Assembly (NCBI GenBank): GCA_037045225.1
Contig: JBAOHZ010000009.1
Span: 3,830,001-3,894,000, forward strand
Length of the DNA: 64,000 bases
Reading direction: 5' to 3'
DNA from: Nitrospira sp.
Lineage (GTDB): Bacteria; Nitrospirota; Nitrospiria; Nitrospirales; Nitrospiraceae
Below, piece after piece: positions 34,851-43,821 of this stretch. How positions within the stretch are numbered: the stretch's first letter is position 1; each line of letters begins with the position of its first letter. A model generated the notes under the pieces. The model did no database searches and was not told the DNA's origin. It saw nothing but the letters and a program-made list of their open reading frames with translations. The translations under genes were made by a program, and so were the position numbers.

Positions 34851-36074
34851 ATGGGTATTTTAACGTCGATGTTCACGGCCGTGACCGGATTGAGTTCGTA
34901 CGGCAATGCCATGGGTGTGATCGGCAATAATATCGCCAACGTCGGGACGGCGGGATTTAAATCCAGCCGGGCGACGTTCTCAGACCTGATCTCGTCAAGC
35001 CTGGGCGGCGGATCCGGTAGCGATCAGATCGGTCTCGGTGTGTTTCTCAACGATGTGCAAACCAACTTTGCGCAAGGCTCGATGACCACCACGGGCAATA
35101 CCTTCGATCTGGCGATCGATGGGAACGGGTTTTACCTGGTACGGAATCCGTCCGGTGCAAATTTCTATACGAGAGCCGGTCAATTTAAAGTGGACAATCT
35201 TGGCCAGGTCGTCGACAGCAGCGGCGCCTTGCTCCAGGGCTATCAGGCCGATGCCAACGGCAATCTGACCAGCACCATCGGTGGGATTACGTTGACGTCC
35301 AGTGCCGTCCCACCCGTTGCGACGAGCACGGCCGACATTCTTGGCAATCTCAATGCCAATGCTACGGTGCCCACGGCGGCGTTCAACGTCACCGATACCG
35401 CGTCGTACAATTTCTCCACCGGAATGACCTTCTATGATTCCCTCGGAAACTCACATCAGATGCAATTGTATTTCCGAAAGACGGCCGCCAATGCCTGGGG
35501 TGTGTTCTCCCAGATCGACGGAGGCACGGCGACTGCGCAGACCAATATGACCTTTAATGCCAGCGGTGCATTAACCGCCGGGGGAACACAGGCGATCACG
35601 GCGACGCTGACCAACGGCGCCACGACTCCTCAGGCCATATCGGTAGACTTATCTGCCATGACGCAATTCGGATCTGCCTCCGGTGTTGTGAGTCAATCTC
35701 AGAACGGCTATTCCTCAGGCACCCTTGATCGGATTAGCGTCGATAAGCAGGGGCGAGTGCTCGCGCAATTCACGAACGGCCAAACGCGTGTGTTGGCGCA
35801 AGTCGTCCTGAGTCGCTTTATGAACTCCGATGGGCTGGCCAACGTCGGCGATAATCACTTCCTGGAGACGGTCGAGTCTGGAGCGGCATTGGCCGGCGCT
35901 CCGACGGTCAATGGATTGGGGCGCGTCTTGTCGGGAACCGTGGAGCAATCCAATGTGGATCTGGGCAAGGAGTTTGTGGATATGATCATTACTCAGCGCG
36001 CGTTCCAGGCCAATTCTCGCGCGATTACGACCAGCGATGAAATGTTACAGGAACTGGTGAACCTCAAGCGATAA
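34851..36074 (+). CDS. flgE: Flagellar hook protein FlgE
   Basis: 407 residues from the ATG at 34851 (AAGGAGG upstream). N-terminal rod/hook signature VIGNNIANVGTAGFKSSRATF, the central FDLAIDGNGFYLVRNPSG motif, and the C-terminal helix VDMIITQRAFQANSRAITTSDEML. It forms the curved hook linking rod and filament. A strong terminator at 36084 ends this operon. Confidence 0.96.
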   Translation: MGILTSMFTAVTGLSSYGNAMGVIGNNIANVGTAGFKSSRATFSDLISSSLGGGSGSDQIGLGVFLNDVQTNFAQGSMTTTGNTFDLAIDGNGFYLVRNPSGANFYTRAGQFKVDNLGQVVDSSGALLQGYQADANGNLTSTIGGITLTSSAVPPVATSTADILGNLNANATVPTAAFNVTDTASYNFSTGMTFYDSLGNSHQMQLYFRKTAANAWGVFSQIDGGTATAQTNMTFNASGALTAGGTQAITATLTNGATTPQAISVDLSAMTQFGSASGVVSQSQNGYSSGTLDRISVDKQGRVLAQFTNGQTRVLAQVVLSRFMNSDGLANVGDNHFLETVESGAALAGAPTVNGLGRVLSGTVEQSNVDLGKEFVDMIITQRAFQANSRAITTSDEMLQELVNLKR

Positions 36075-36083
36075 CGTCGAAGC

Positions 36084-36118
36084 GCCCTGGTGCGCGCTCA
36101 TCCGGCGCGCATCAGGGC
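36084..36118 (+). terminator. Strong hairpin terminator after flgE
   Basis: A 14-bp stem: GCCCTGGTGCGCGC (36084-36097) against GCGCGCATCAGGGC (36105-36118), with one G-T pair and a 7-base loop. No good T-run follows, so termination may need help, but it marks the end of the fliK-flgE operon. The rest of 36119-36351 holds no gene that I can see. Confidence 0.7.
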
Positions 36119-36351
36119 CCCAGTGGGCAATTTCTACCTAGCGGTTCCCCAGCAGTTCGTTCCTCACGCGGTTCCCCTCTACGTCAACATTCTGTCAGCC
36201 TTCTCGAAGCCGGCGTCACCCTGCTGACATCGTTCCAACCCACTGAAACCGACGGACGATCTCGCTGGACGCAGGGTCATGAAATCAGCGGGTTATCACC
36301 CATTCTTGTGCATCGACGAGGATGGATCGAGGTGGCAGGTCGCTCCCTGCG

Positions 36352-36367
36352 TGGCATATGCATTGCA
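36352..36367 (+). promoter_or_regulatory. Sigma-54 promoter of the fliL-flhG-fliA operon
   Basis: TGGCATA, four bases (TGCA), TTGCA, with exact GG-N10-GC spacing. It is one of the two best -24/-12 matches in the window. Transcription should begin near 36378, 32 bases before the fliL ATG. Confidence 0.75.
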
Positions 36368-36409
36368 CAATCGAGCAACGCCAGCAAACACTGTCCGCAG
36401 GAGGTTTGT

Positions 36410-36943
36410 ATGTCAGACGCAGCTGAAGAGAAGGCGCCCGCCGCACCCGCGGGTATTCCGATGAAGATGGTCATCATCATCGTCGCGGGGGTCTTGGTTC
36501 TGGCCCTGGGTGGCGCCTTTGCGATGGTCAAAATGATGGGCGCACCGCCGGCGGAGAAGGCGCAAGGCGAAGGCGGGTCGGAGAAACCGGCCGCTCATGG
36601 GGAAGCCGAGGACAAAGGTGGCCATGGTGTGGCGGCCGATGCAGGCACCATTGCCGATTTGGACCCGTTCATCGTCAACCTCGCGGACACGCCTGAAATC
36701 CGATACCTCAAAGTGACACTCAAGGTGGAAGCCGACAGTTCGAGCACGGTCGAACAGATTAAGGCGCGTACCCCGCAAATCCGGGACGCCATCCTTGTGT
36801 TACTGACCGGGTTGGATTCCGCGACGGCCCGTTCTCCGCAAGGGAAGCACAAGTTGCGAGAAGACATTACGGACCGCATCAACGGGTTGCTGCCGAAAAA
36901 GTCGGTGAAATCGACGTACTTCACGGAGTTCGTCATCCAATAG
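36410..36943 (+). CDS. fliL: Flagellar basal-body-associated protein FliL
   Basis: 177 residues from the ATG at 36410, preceded by CAGGAGG. A short cytoplasmic N-terminus, one TM helix (MVIIIVAGVLVLALGGAFAM, about 20-40), a polar linker, and the periplasmic FliL domain (DLDPFIVNLADTPEIRYLKV, then ATARSPQGKHKLREDITDRI). FliL stabilises the stator around the motor. It heads the operon of switch, export-gate and flhFG genes. Confidence 0.94.
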   Translation: MSDAAEEKAPAAPAGIPMKMVIIIVAGVLVLALGGAFAMVKMMGAPPAEKAQGEGGSEKPAAHGEAEDKGGHGVAADAGTIADLDPFIVNLADTPEIRYLKVTLKVEADSSSTVEQIKARTPQIRDAILVLLTGLDSATARSPQGKHKLREDITDRINGLLPKKSVKSTYFTEFVIQ

Positions 36944-36968
36944 CCGTTTGCCGTTCCTCAAGGACGCC

Positions 36969-37940
36969 ATGGAGAAGATACTCTCGCAAGAAGAAATCGA
37001 TGCGCTGATGGGCGGCGTGATGTCCGGCGACGTCGAAACGGCTCCCAAGGAGGAGGAAGAACCGGGCGGGGTCAAAACATATAGCCTGACCAGCCAGGAA
37101 CGCATCATTCGCGGGCGCATGCCCACGATGGAAATGATCAATGATCGCTTCACGCGCCAGCAGTCCATCTCGTGGAGCGGCCTGTTGCGCGAGAAAATCG
37201 AATTCAGCGTCGTCGGCACACAAATCATCAAGTTTGGGGACTTCATTCAGAAGGTGCCGGTGCCGTCCTCCTTCAATCTGTTCGGGATGGAACCGTTGCG
37301 GGGGAACGGACTCTACGTCATGGACGCGATGCTGGTGTATTTGATTGTGGATTTCTTCTTCGGTGGAAAAGTCCAAACACACGTCAAGCCTGAAGGCCGG
37401 GAGTTCACCACGATTCAAGTCCGTCTGATCAAAAAGCTGGTGCAGCAAGCGCTGGCCGATCTGGAGAAGGCGTGGCAGGCCGTCATGCCAGTGAAGATCG
37501 GATATCTCCGATCGGAGAGTAACCCTCAGTTTGCCATGGTGGTGACGACGTCTGAAATCGTGGTGGTCGTGACGTTGCAGGTGCACCTGGGCGACATCGC
37601 CCGTGAAATGTTCATTGCCTACCCGTACTCCATGTTGGAGCCAATCAAAGAAAAGCTGTATTCCGGTTTGTTTGCAGACAATGTCGAACAAGACAGTAGT
37701 TGGGGCAGCAGGTTCAAAGACTCGCTCCAGGAATGCGATGTCGCCGTGGCCGTGCAGCTGGGAACGGCGAAGATCAACGTGCAGGACCTGCTGAACTTCA
37801 ATCCCGGTGATGTCTTACTGCTGGATCAACATCCCGGCGATCCGATGCTGTGCTTGGTCGAAGGCGATGCGAAATTTCATGGGCAACCGGGAGTGTTTAA
37901 AGGAAACCATGCCTGCCGCGTCACCAAGATCGTGGGGTAG
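36969..37940 (+). CDS. fliM: Flagellar motor switch protein FliM
   Basis: 323 residues from the ATG at 36969. The N-terminal peptide ILSQEEIDALMGG is the site that binds phosphorylated CheY. The middle CheC-like domain carries RGRMPTMEMINDRF, and the SpoA-like C-terminal domain runs from about 240 (VAVAVQLGTAKINVQDLLNF). It forms the wall of the C ring. fliN follows after 29 bases. Confidence 0.96.
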   Translation: MEKILSQEEIDALMGGVMSGDVETAPKEEEEPGGVKTYSLTSQERIIRGRMPTMEMINDRFTRQQSISWSGLLREKIEFSVVGTQIIKFGDFIQKVPVPSSFNLFGMEPLRGNGLYVMDAMLVYLIVDFFFGGKVQTHVKPEGREFTTIQVRLIKKLVQQALADLEKAWQAVMPVKIGYLRSESNPQFAMVVTTSEIVVVVTLQVHLGDIAREMFIAYPYSMLEPIKEKLYSGLFADNVEQDSSWGSRFKDSLQECDVAVAVQLGTAKINVQDLLNFNPGDVLLLDQHPGDPMLCLVEGDAKFHGQPGVFKGNHACRVTKIVG

Positions 37941-37969
37941 GGTCCGTCGGAAGTAAAGGAGATTTACGT

Positions 37970-38344
37970 ATGGGCAACGGCGATGCCACTGCAGAGTCGG
38001 ATTCTTCCAATGTCGGCGCCGGGGACATGGCTCCTCAGCCGACCTCGTTTCCGCCGGTCGATAATCAGGGTGCCGTCCCTGCGAACAAAAATATCGAGTT
38101 TGTGCTCGATATTCCGCTGCAAGTCACTGTGCAGATCGGCTCGACACGCATGCTGATTCGGGAATTGCTCCAGCTCGGGCAGGGGTCGGTCATTGAATTG
38201 AACAAGCTGGCTGGAGAGCCGATGGAGGTGCTGGTGAACAACAAATTGGTCGCGCGCGGCGAAGTGGTCGTGGTCAATGAAAAGTTCGGCATTCGCCTCA
38301 CGGATGTCGTGAGTCCCAATCAGCGCATTCAGCAACTCGGGTAA
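37970..38344 (+). CDS. fliN: Flagellar motor switch protein FliN
   Basis: 124 residues. A variable N-terminus of about 40 residues is followed by the SpoA domain: VLDIPLQVTVQIGSTRM, LLQLGQGSVIELNKLAGEP and VVVVNEKFGIRLTDVV. It forms the base of the C ring with FliM and docks FliH. A good RBS (AAAGGAG) precedes the ATG. The docking matters here because FliH carries a receiver domain. Confidence 0.96.
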   Translation: MGNGDATAESDSSNVGAGDMAPQPTSFPPVDNQGAVPANKNIEFVLDIPLQVTVQIGSTRMLIRELLQLGQGSVIELNKLAGEPMEVLVNNKLVARGEVVVVNEKFGIRLTDVVSPNQRIQQLG

Positions 38345-38399
38345 ATCAGGGCGGCGACGAGACGGCCCCCGCGCTCGCCGCCGGGAATGAACGGTCTCC

Positions 38400-38762
38400 A
38401 TGGAGATGTGGGAAAGTGTCGTTCGTATGGTGTCGGCGCTCGGAGTCGTCCTGGCGTTGATCCTAGGTCTGCTTGCGGTGGCGCGTTCCGCCGTCGGGCG
38501 GCGCTTTCTTCCTGTTCACGGTACCCCGTTGGTGAGGATTCTCGGAAGTGGTCCGTTGGGCGCGAGGAAACAAGTCATGGTGGTAGCCGTTGCGGGTGAG
38601 GTGTTGATCCTGGGCACGACGGCCACCGATATGGTGCCGCTCGGCAAGATCACCGATCCTGCCGTCGTTACACGACTTCTGGCGGATGCGGGGCCGTCCA
38701 CCGTTTCGCCGGCCTTCACCCAATCAAACGATCTCGAGGAGGCACGTCGTGCAACGAAGTAG
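38400..38762 (+). CDS. fliO: Flagellar biosynthesis protein FliO
   Basis: 120 residues with one N-terminal TM helix (MVSALGVVLALILGLLAVA, about 10-28) and a short cytoplasmic beta domain (RILGSGPLGARKQVMVVAV, VLILGTTATDMVPL). FliO helps assemble the FliP ring. The call relies on this architecture and on its place between fliN and fliP. The end overlaps fliP by 14 bases. Confidence 0.9.
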   Translation: MEMWESVVRMVSALGVVLALILGLLAVARSAVGRRFLPVHGTPLVRILGSGPLGARKQVMVVAVAGEVLILGTTATDMVPLGKITDPAVVTRLLADAGPSTVSPAFTQSNDLEEARRATK

Positions 38763-39534
38763 TCCCACGGCGGTGCCGGCACGTGCTCATGGACGCTTCA
38801 CCTGTCTGTTCGTCGCCCTGATCATTGTGTCTTGCCTCTTCAGCGCCTCATCCGTTCATGCCCAAGGGCCGTCGCTGACGATCGATCTCGGCCAGGGCGG
38901 CACCAAACAGACTGCTGTGGTGCTGCAGATTCTGGCCCTCTTCACGGTGCTTTCCTTAGCGCCCGCGATCTTCATCATGGTCACGTCGTTTACTCGGATG
39001 GTCATTGTACTGTCGTTTCTTCGGCAGGCTCTGGGCACGCAGCAGGTCCCGCCCAACCAGGTCTTGATCAGTTTGGCCTTATTTTTGACGATGTTTGTCA
39101 TGGCCCCTGTCGGGCAGGCCGTGTACAAGGACGCCCTGCAGCCGCTGCTTGCCGAACAAATCGGGTACGAAGATGCATGGAACCGCGGCATTCAACCGAT
39201 CCGAGCCTTCATGTTGAAACAAATGCGCGACAAGGACTTGGAGTTGTTCATGGAACTCTCGCATGCTCCCAAAGCCACCCAAGTGGAGCAGGTTCCGATC
39301 CACGTGATCATTCCCGCATTCGTCCTCAGTGAGCTGCGTATTGCGTTTCAAATCGGATTTCTTCTCTACATTCCGTTTCTCATCGTCGACATGGTCGTCG
39401 CCAGCGTACTGATGTCCATGGGCATGATGCTGCTGCCGCCGGTCATGATTTCGTTGCCGTTCAAACTGATTCTCTTCGTCCTCGCCGACGGCTGGTATCT
39501 CGTCGTCGGTTCGATGGTCAAAAGTTTTCAATAG
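38749..39534 (+). CDS. fliP: Flagellar export gate protein FliP
   Basis: 261 residues from the GTG at 38749, chosen because GAGGAGG lies 7-8 bases upstream inside fliO. A signal sequence (FVALIIVSCLFSASSVHAQ) is followed by the four-helix FliP core: MVTSFTRMVIVLSFLRQALG, PPNQVLISLALFLTMFVMAP, IHVIIPAFVLSELRIAFQIG and the last VASVLMSMGMMLLPPVMISL. It forms the central export pore with FliQ and FliR. Confidence 0.96.
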   Translation: MQRSSPTAVPARAHGRFTCLFVALIIVSCLFSASSVHAQGPSLTIDLGQGGTKQTAVVLQILALFTVLSLAPAIFIMVTSFTRMVIVLSFLRQALGTQQVPPNQVLISLALFLTMFVMAPVGQAVYKDALQPLLAEQIGYEDAWNRGIQPIRAFMLKQMRDKDLELFMELSHAPKATQVEQVPIHVIIPAFVLSELRIAFQIGFLLYIPFLIVDMVVASVLMSMGMMLLPPVMISLPFKLILFVLADGWYLVVGSMVKSFQ

Positions 39535-39545
39535 GACAACCGCCT

Positions 39546-39815
39546 ATGACGATTGAAACGGTCACGGAAATCGGCCGCCAAGCCATCGAAACCACGATTT
39601 TGGTGTCCGCGCCGATCTTGGGGTTGAGTCTGATCGTCGGACTGCTGGTCAGCACGTTTCAGGCGATGACGCAAATCAACGAGGCGACGTTAACATTCGT
39701 GCCGAAAGTGCTGGCGATCTTCGCCGCGACCTTGTTGTTTCTGCCGTGGATGATGGGCGTCTTAATTGCCTTTATGACCCAGCTCATTACCAGCATTCCT
39801 ACATTGATCCACTGA
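39546..39815 (+). CDS. fliQ: Flagellar export gate protein FliQ
   Basis: 89 residues with two TM helices (TTILVSAPILGLSLIVGLLV and FAATLLFLPWMMGVLIAF) and the typical FQAMTQINEATLTFVPK between them. Part of the FliPQR gate. It begins 11 bases after fliP. Confidence 0.97.
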   Translation: MTIETVTEIGRQAIETTILVSAPILGLSLIVGLLVSTFQAMTQINEATLTFVPKVLAIFAATLLFLPWMMGVLIAFMTQLITSIPTLIH

Positions 39816-39831
39816 AGGACCCGAGACTGCA

Positions 39832-40620
39832 ATGAGCACCGCGAACACCATTCATCTTGCGCTCCCGCAGTTCCAGGCCTTTTCTATTTTGCTGGTCCGC
39901 ATTGCGGGGATTGTCAGCGTGTTTCCCATCCTCAATTCGCGCACGATCCCCATGCCGGTCAAAACAGGACTCGTCACCATGCTGGGGCTTGTCCTGACGC
40001 CGATCATTCACTTGCCGAGTTTGCCGGCGGACCCGGCGCTGGTCATTGCGGGAATCGGCAGTGAGTTCCTGATCGGTTTGACCATCGGGCTGGCGGTGCG
40101 CCTGCTCTTTTCGGGATTTCAAGTGGCCGGCGAGCTGGTCGGCACCCAGATGGGCTTCGGTGCGATTCAGATGTTCGATCCCATGAGCCATCAAAATGCG
40201 CCGATCATTGCGCAGTTTCAGCTCACCCTCGGTTCGCTGGTGTTTCTGTCCCTCAACGCACATCTGATGGTGGTGCATGCGATCGGTATGAGTTATGAGT
40301 TCGTGCCGCCCTTCGCTGCCAAGCTGTCCGACAGTATCGCTCAGGATATCATCCAATTGACGCAGAACATGTTGAGGGTCGCGCTAAAACTGGCGGCTCC
40401 CGTCTTCGCGACTTTGCTGGTCGTGAACACCGTGCTGGCGGTGCTCGGTCGAGCCGTCCCTCAAATGAACGTGTTTGTGATGAGTTTTCCCCTCACCATC
40501 GGGGCGGGGCTCCTGGCGATGAGCCTGGCCATGCCGTTTACCTTGTCGTTGTTTGCGAAAGAATTCGAAACTCTGGTGGACACCATCCTGGGTCTTTTGA
40601 AAGCACTTGGACATGGCTGA
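39832..40620 (+). CDS. fliR: Flagellar export gate protein FliR
   Basis: 262 residues with about six TM helices. Family marks include RIAGIVSVFPILNSRTIP, GFQVAGELVGTQMGFG and VFVMSFPLTIGAGLLAMSL. It caps the FliPQ ring and contacts FlhB. It overlaps flhB by 8 bases. Confidence 0.96.
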   Translation: MSTANTIHLALPQFQAFSILLVRIAGIVSVFPILNSRTIPMPVKTGLVTMLGLVLTPIIHLPSLPADPALVIAGIGSEFLIGLTIGLAVRLLFSGFQVAGELVGTQMGFGAIQMFDPMSHQNAPIIAQFQLTLGSLVFLSLNAHLMVVHAIGMSYEFVPPFAAKLSDSIAQDIIQLTQNMLRVALKLAAPVFATLLVVNTVLAVLGRAVPQMNVFVMSFPLTIGAGLLAMSLAMPFTLSLFAKEFETLVDTILGLLKALGHG

Positions 40621-41695
40621 CGGCGGCGACAATCGTACAGAGAAAGCGACTCCGAAACGCAAAGCAGATGCGAGGGCGAAAGGCCAGGTGGCCCTCAGTC
40701 GCGATGCCGCGATGGCGATGTCGTTGCTGGGAAGTTTGGGCGCGCTGTATTGGATGACGCCGCGCATTCTGAACGGGCTCCACGGATCGCTGCAATGGTG
40801 GCTCGGAAAATCTATGGAGGAGGCCACCCAGCGCTCGCTCAGCCTCGATAACCTGCACCTCATTTTGAGGCAAATCGGACTCGATGTATTTGTGATGCTG
40901 GGGCCGGTGGTGGCGGGAATCGCGGTCGTCGGCGTCGGCGCGAACCTCATGCAAACCGGCTTTCTCTGGAAGCGGGACGGACTGCAGTTGGAAATGTCCC
41001 GCATTAGTCCAATGGGTGGATTCGCCCGTCTATTCTCTGTGCGGTCATTGAGCGAGCTGGTGAAATCCTGGCTCAAGATCATCGCCATCGGAGGCGTCGG
41101 GTATCTCACGATTAAGCAGGATATGACGTTGTTTTCACCGCTGACTCAATTCGGTATGGAGACGCTGTTACCGACCGTGGGGTGGGCCACGTTCAAAGCC
41201 GCGCTCATGATGGGCGGGGCCGCCATGATCATCGGTGCCCTGGATTATGGCTTTCAACGCTTTGAATGGGAGCGCGACCTGCGAATGTCGCGCGATGAAA
41301 TCAAAGAAGAAAGTCGTGCGGCGGAAGGAGATCCCGCCCTCAAGGCCAAGATTCGCAGTACGCAGAGAGATATGGCTCGAAAGCGGATGATGGCCGAGGT
41401 GCCGAAGGCGGATGTGATCATCACCAATCCGACGCACTTGGCCGTGGCGCTGAAGTATGACTCGAAGGCGATGGGGGCCCCGGTCGTCGTGGCCAAGGGC
41501 GCCGGTTTTATCGCCGAAAAGATCCGGGAAATCGGGCGCCAACACGGGGTCATGATCGTCGAAAACAAGTTGGTCGCGCGCACTCTGTTCAAGCTGGTCG
41601 ACGTGGGGCGTGAAGTCCCTGAAGACCTCTATCGTGCGATCGCGGAGATCCTCGCGTTTGTGTATCGGGTCCGCGGCAAATTGCCGCCGGCGTAG
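40613..41695 (+). CDS. flhB: Flagellar export switch protein FlhB
   Basis: 360 residues from the ATG at 40613 inside the end of fliR. The start has the classical EKATPKRKADARAKGQ. Four TM helices follow, then the cytoplasmic domain with the self-cleaving NPTH motif (VIITNPTHLAVALKY, near residue 273). Cleavage between N and P, prompted by FliK, changes export from hook to filament proteins. Confidence 0.97.
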   Translation: MADGGDNRTEKATPKRKADARAKGQVALSRDAAMAMSLLGSLGALYWMTPRILNGLHGSLQWWLGKSMEEATQRSLSLDNLHLILRQIGLDVFVMLGPVVAGIAVVGVGANLMQTGFLWKRDGLQLEMSRISPMGGFARLFSVRSLSELVKSWLKIIAIGGVGYLTIKQDMTLFSPLTQFGMETLLPTVGWATFKAALMMGGAAMIIGALDYGFQRFEWERDLRMSRDEIKEESRAAEGDPALKAKIRSTQRDMARKRMMAEVPKADVIITNPTHLAVALKYDSKAMGAPVVVAKGAGFIAEKIREIGRQHGVMIVENKLVARTLFKLVDVGREVPEDLYRAIAEILAFVYRVRGKLPPA

Positions 41696-41712
41696 TCGGA
41701 ACGGGAGTGTAT

Positions 41713-43821
41713 ATGGCGAACGAGACGACTTCAATTCCCACGACCTCTTTGGTGAAGCACCCGGACATCATGATGTCCGTCGGAGTCGTGGGCATCTTGA
41801 TGGTCATGTTGATTCCGTTGCCTCGGTTCTTTCTGGATCTGCTGCTCGCCTTCAATATCACCGTGTCGATCATTATTCTCCTGGTCGGCATGCAGGTGCG
41901 ACGGCCGCTCGAGTTCTCGGTGTTTCCCTCGATCTTGTTGATGGTGACGCTGTTGCGCCTGGCACTCAATATCGCCTCGACGCGATTGATTCTCCTGCAC
42001 GGTAATGAGGGGACGGCTGCCGCCGGAGAAGTCATTCGGGCCTTCGGCACGTTCGTCGTCGGCGGCAACTATACCGTCGGTCTGGTGGTCTTTACGATTT
42101 TGGTCATCATCAACTTTGTGGTCATTACGAAGGGCGCCGGCCGTGTCGCGGAAGTCGCCGCACGGTTCACCTTGGATGCGATGCCCGGCAAGCAGATGAG
42201 CATCGATGCCGATCTCAACGCCGGTCTCATCAACGACAAGGAAGCGCGTCAGCGACGAAAGGATATCGCGCAGGAAGCAGACTTTTATGGGGCTATGGAT
42301 GGTTCGAGCAAATTCGTCCGTGGTGATGCCGTGGCCGCCGTCATTATTACCTTCGTCAATATTGTCGGCGGTTTGACGATCGGTGTCCTGCAGCAGGGTA
42401 TGACGGTGGCGGCCGCGGCGCAGACGTATACCTTGCTGACGGTCGGTGAAGGACTCGTCGCGCAGATTCCGGCGCTCATCGTGTCGACCGCAGCCGGTAT
42501 CGTCATCACGCGCGCGGCGTCCGAGGTCAACCTGGGTTTTGAAATCAGCCGGCAAGTGCTCATTTCGCCCAAAGCCATCGGCACCGCCTCCGGCATCCTG
42601 ATCACCCTGGGCCTGGTCCCTGGGCTTCCCCATGTGGCGTTTCTGGCGTTGGGGGGGCTGAGCGCGTGGATCGCCTATCAAATCAATGAGCAGCAGAAGT
42701 TGGCTGAGGCCGCCCCGGCGCAGGCCGCGCCGCAGGTCAAGGCCGAAGAGTCGGCCACGCAGGTGGTCCCTCTGGATCTCATGGAAGTGCAGGTCGGGTA
42801 CGGACTGATCAGTCTCGTCGATGGAGGGCAGGGTGGGGCTCTGCTGGATCGAATTAAAGGGCTGCGGCGACAGTTTGCCGAGCAAATGGGTTTCGTGCTC
42901 CCTCCCATCCATATTCGGGATAACTTGCAACTTCGACCCAATGAATATGCGGCCCTGTTGAAAGGTGTCGAATTGGCCAAGTCTGAAGTCATGCCCGGGC
43001 ATGTTTTGGCAATCGATCCGGGAACAGCTCAGCGCGGCGCTATCCAAGGACTCCCGACGAAGGAACCGGCTTTCGGCCTGCCGGCCTTGTGGGTGCCGGA
43101 GAAGCAACGCGAACGGGCGCAGCTGGCGGGATATACCGTCGTGGATCCCGGGTCTGCGATCGCCACGCACCTGTCAGAGCTGATCAAGCGGCATGCGCAT
43201 GAACTCCTGGGGCGGCAAGAAGTGCAGGGCTTGCTCGATGAACTCGGCAAGAATCACCCCAAGCTGGTCGAGGAAGTCATTCCCAATCTCATTCCGCTGG
43301 GTACGCTTGTCAGGGTGTTGTCGCATCTCTTGCGGGAGGGCGTGCCGATTCGTGACTTGCGAACGATTCTTGAAACAGTGGCCGACCATGCGGCGAGCAC
43401 CAAAGATCCCGATATCCTGACGGAAGTCGCCAGACAAGCGCTGGGACGGACGATTACGAAGCCGTACCTTGCGCCGGATGGCTCTCTGCCGATCATCGGA
43501 CTCGACCCACGATTGGACCGGACACTGGCCGATCAGGCGAATGCGGCGGGACAGGGAAACCAGTGGGTGCCCGATCCGTTGGTGGCACAGAAACTGCTCA
43601 CAGCATTGAAGGCTGCCGCGGAACGTATGGTCGGGCGAGGGCATCAGCCGGTCATTTTATGCTCGCCTTCCTTACGGCGGCATCTGCGGAAACTGACGGA
43701 CAGAATTTTGCACTCGGTACCGATCTTGGGAATGAATGAGGTGGAAAGCGTGACACGTTTGCAGGCGATGGAAACCGTCCGGCTCGACCTTGAAGTCGGT
43801 GAAAGCAGGAGCTTGGCATGA
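41713..43821 (+). CDS. flhA: Flagellar export gate protein FlhA
   Basis: 702 residues, the normal length. The N-terminal half is membrane-embedded (about eight helices). The conserved loop is visible as VVITKGAGRVAEVAARFTLD with PGKQMSIDADLNAGLI and ARQRRKDIAQEADFYGAMDG. The C-terminal half (from about 350) is the cytoplasmic ring that binds chaperones. It overlaps flhF by 4 bases. Confidence 0.97.
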   Translation: MANETTSIPTTSLVKHPDIMMSVGVVGILMVMLIPLPRFFLDLLLAFNITVSIIILLVGMQVRRPLEFSVFPSILLMVTLLRLALNIASTRLILLHGNEGTAAAGEVIRAFGTFVVGGNYTVGLVVFTILVIINFVVITKGAGRVAEVAARFTLDAMPGKQMSIDADLNAGLINDKEARQRRKDIAQEADFYGAMDGSSKFVRGDAVAAVIITFVNIVGGLTIGVLQQGMTVAAAAQTYTLLTVGEGLVAQIPALIVSTAAGIVITRAASEVNLGFEISRQVLISPKAIGTASGILITLGLVPGLPHVAFLALGGLSAWIAYQINEQQKLAEAAPAQAAPQVKAEESATQVVPLDLMEVQVGYGLISLVDGGQGGALLDRIKGLRRQFAEQMGFVLPPIHIRDNLQLRPNEYAALLKGVELAKSEVMPGHVLAIDPGTAQRGAIQGLPTKEPAFGLPALWVPEKQRERAQLAGYTVVDPGSAIATHLSELIKRHAHELLGRQEVQGLLDELGKNHPKLVEEVIPNLIPLGTLVRVLSHLLREGVPIRDLRTILETVADHAASTKDPDILTEVARQALGRTITKPYLAPDGSLPIIGLDPRLDRTLADQANAAGQGNQWVPDPLVAQKLLTALKAAAERMVGRGHQPVILCSPSLRRHLRKLTDRILHSVPILGMNEVESVTRLQAMETVRLDLEVGESRSLA

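Noticed and set aside
41731..43170. 479-residue minus-strand frame opposite flhA
   Set aside because: Antisense shadow of a fully conserved gene.
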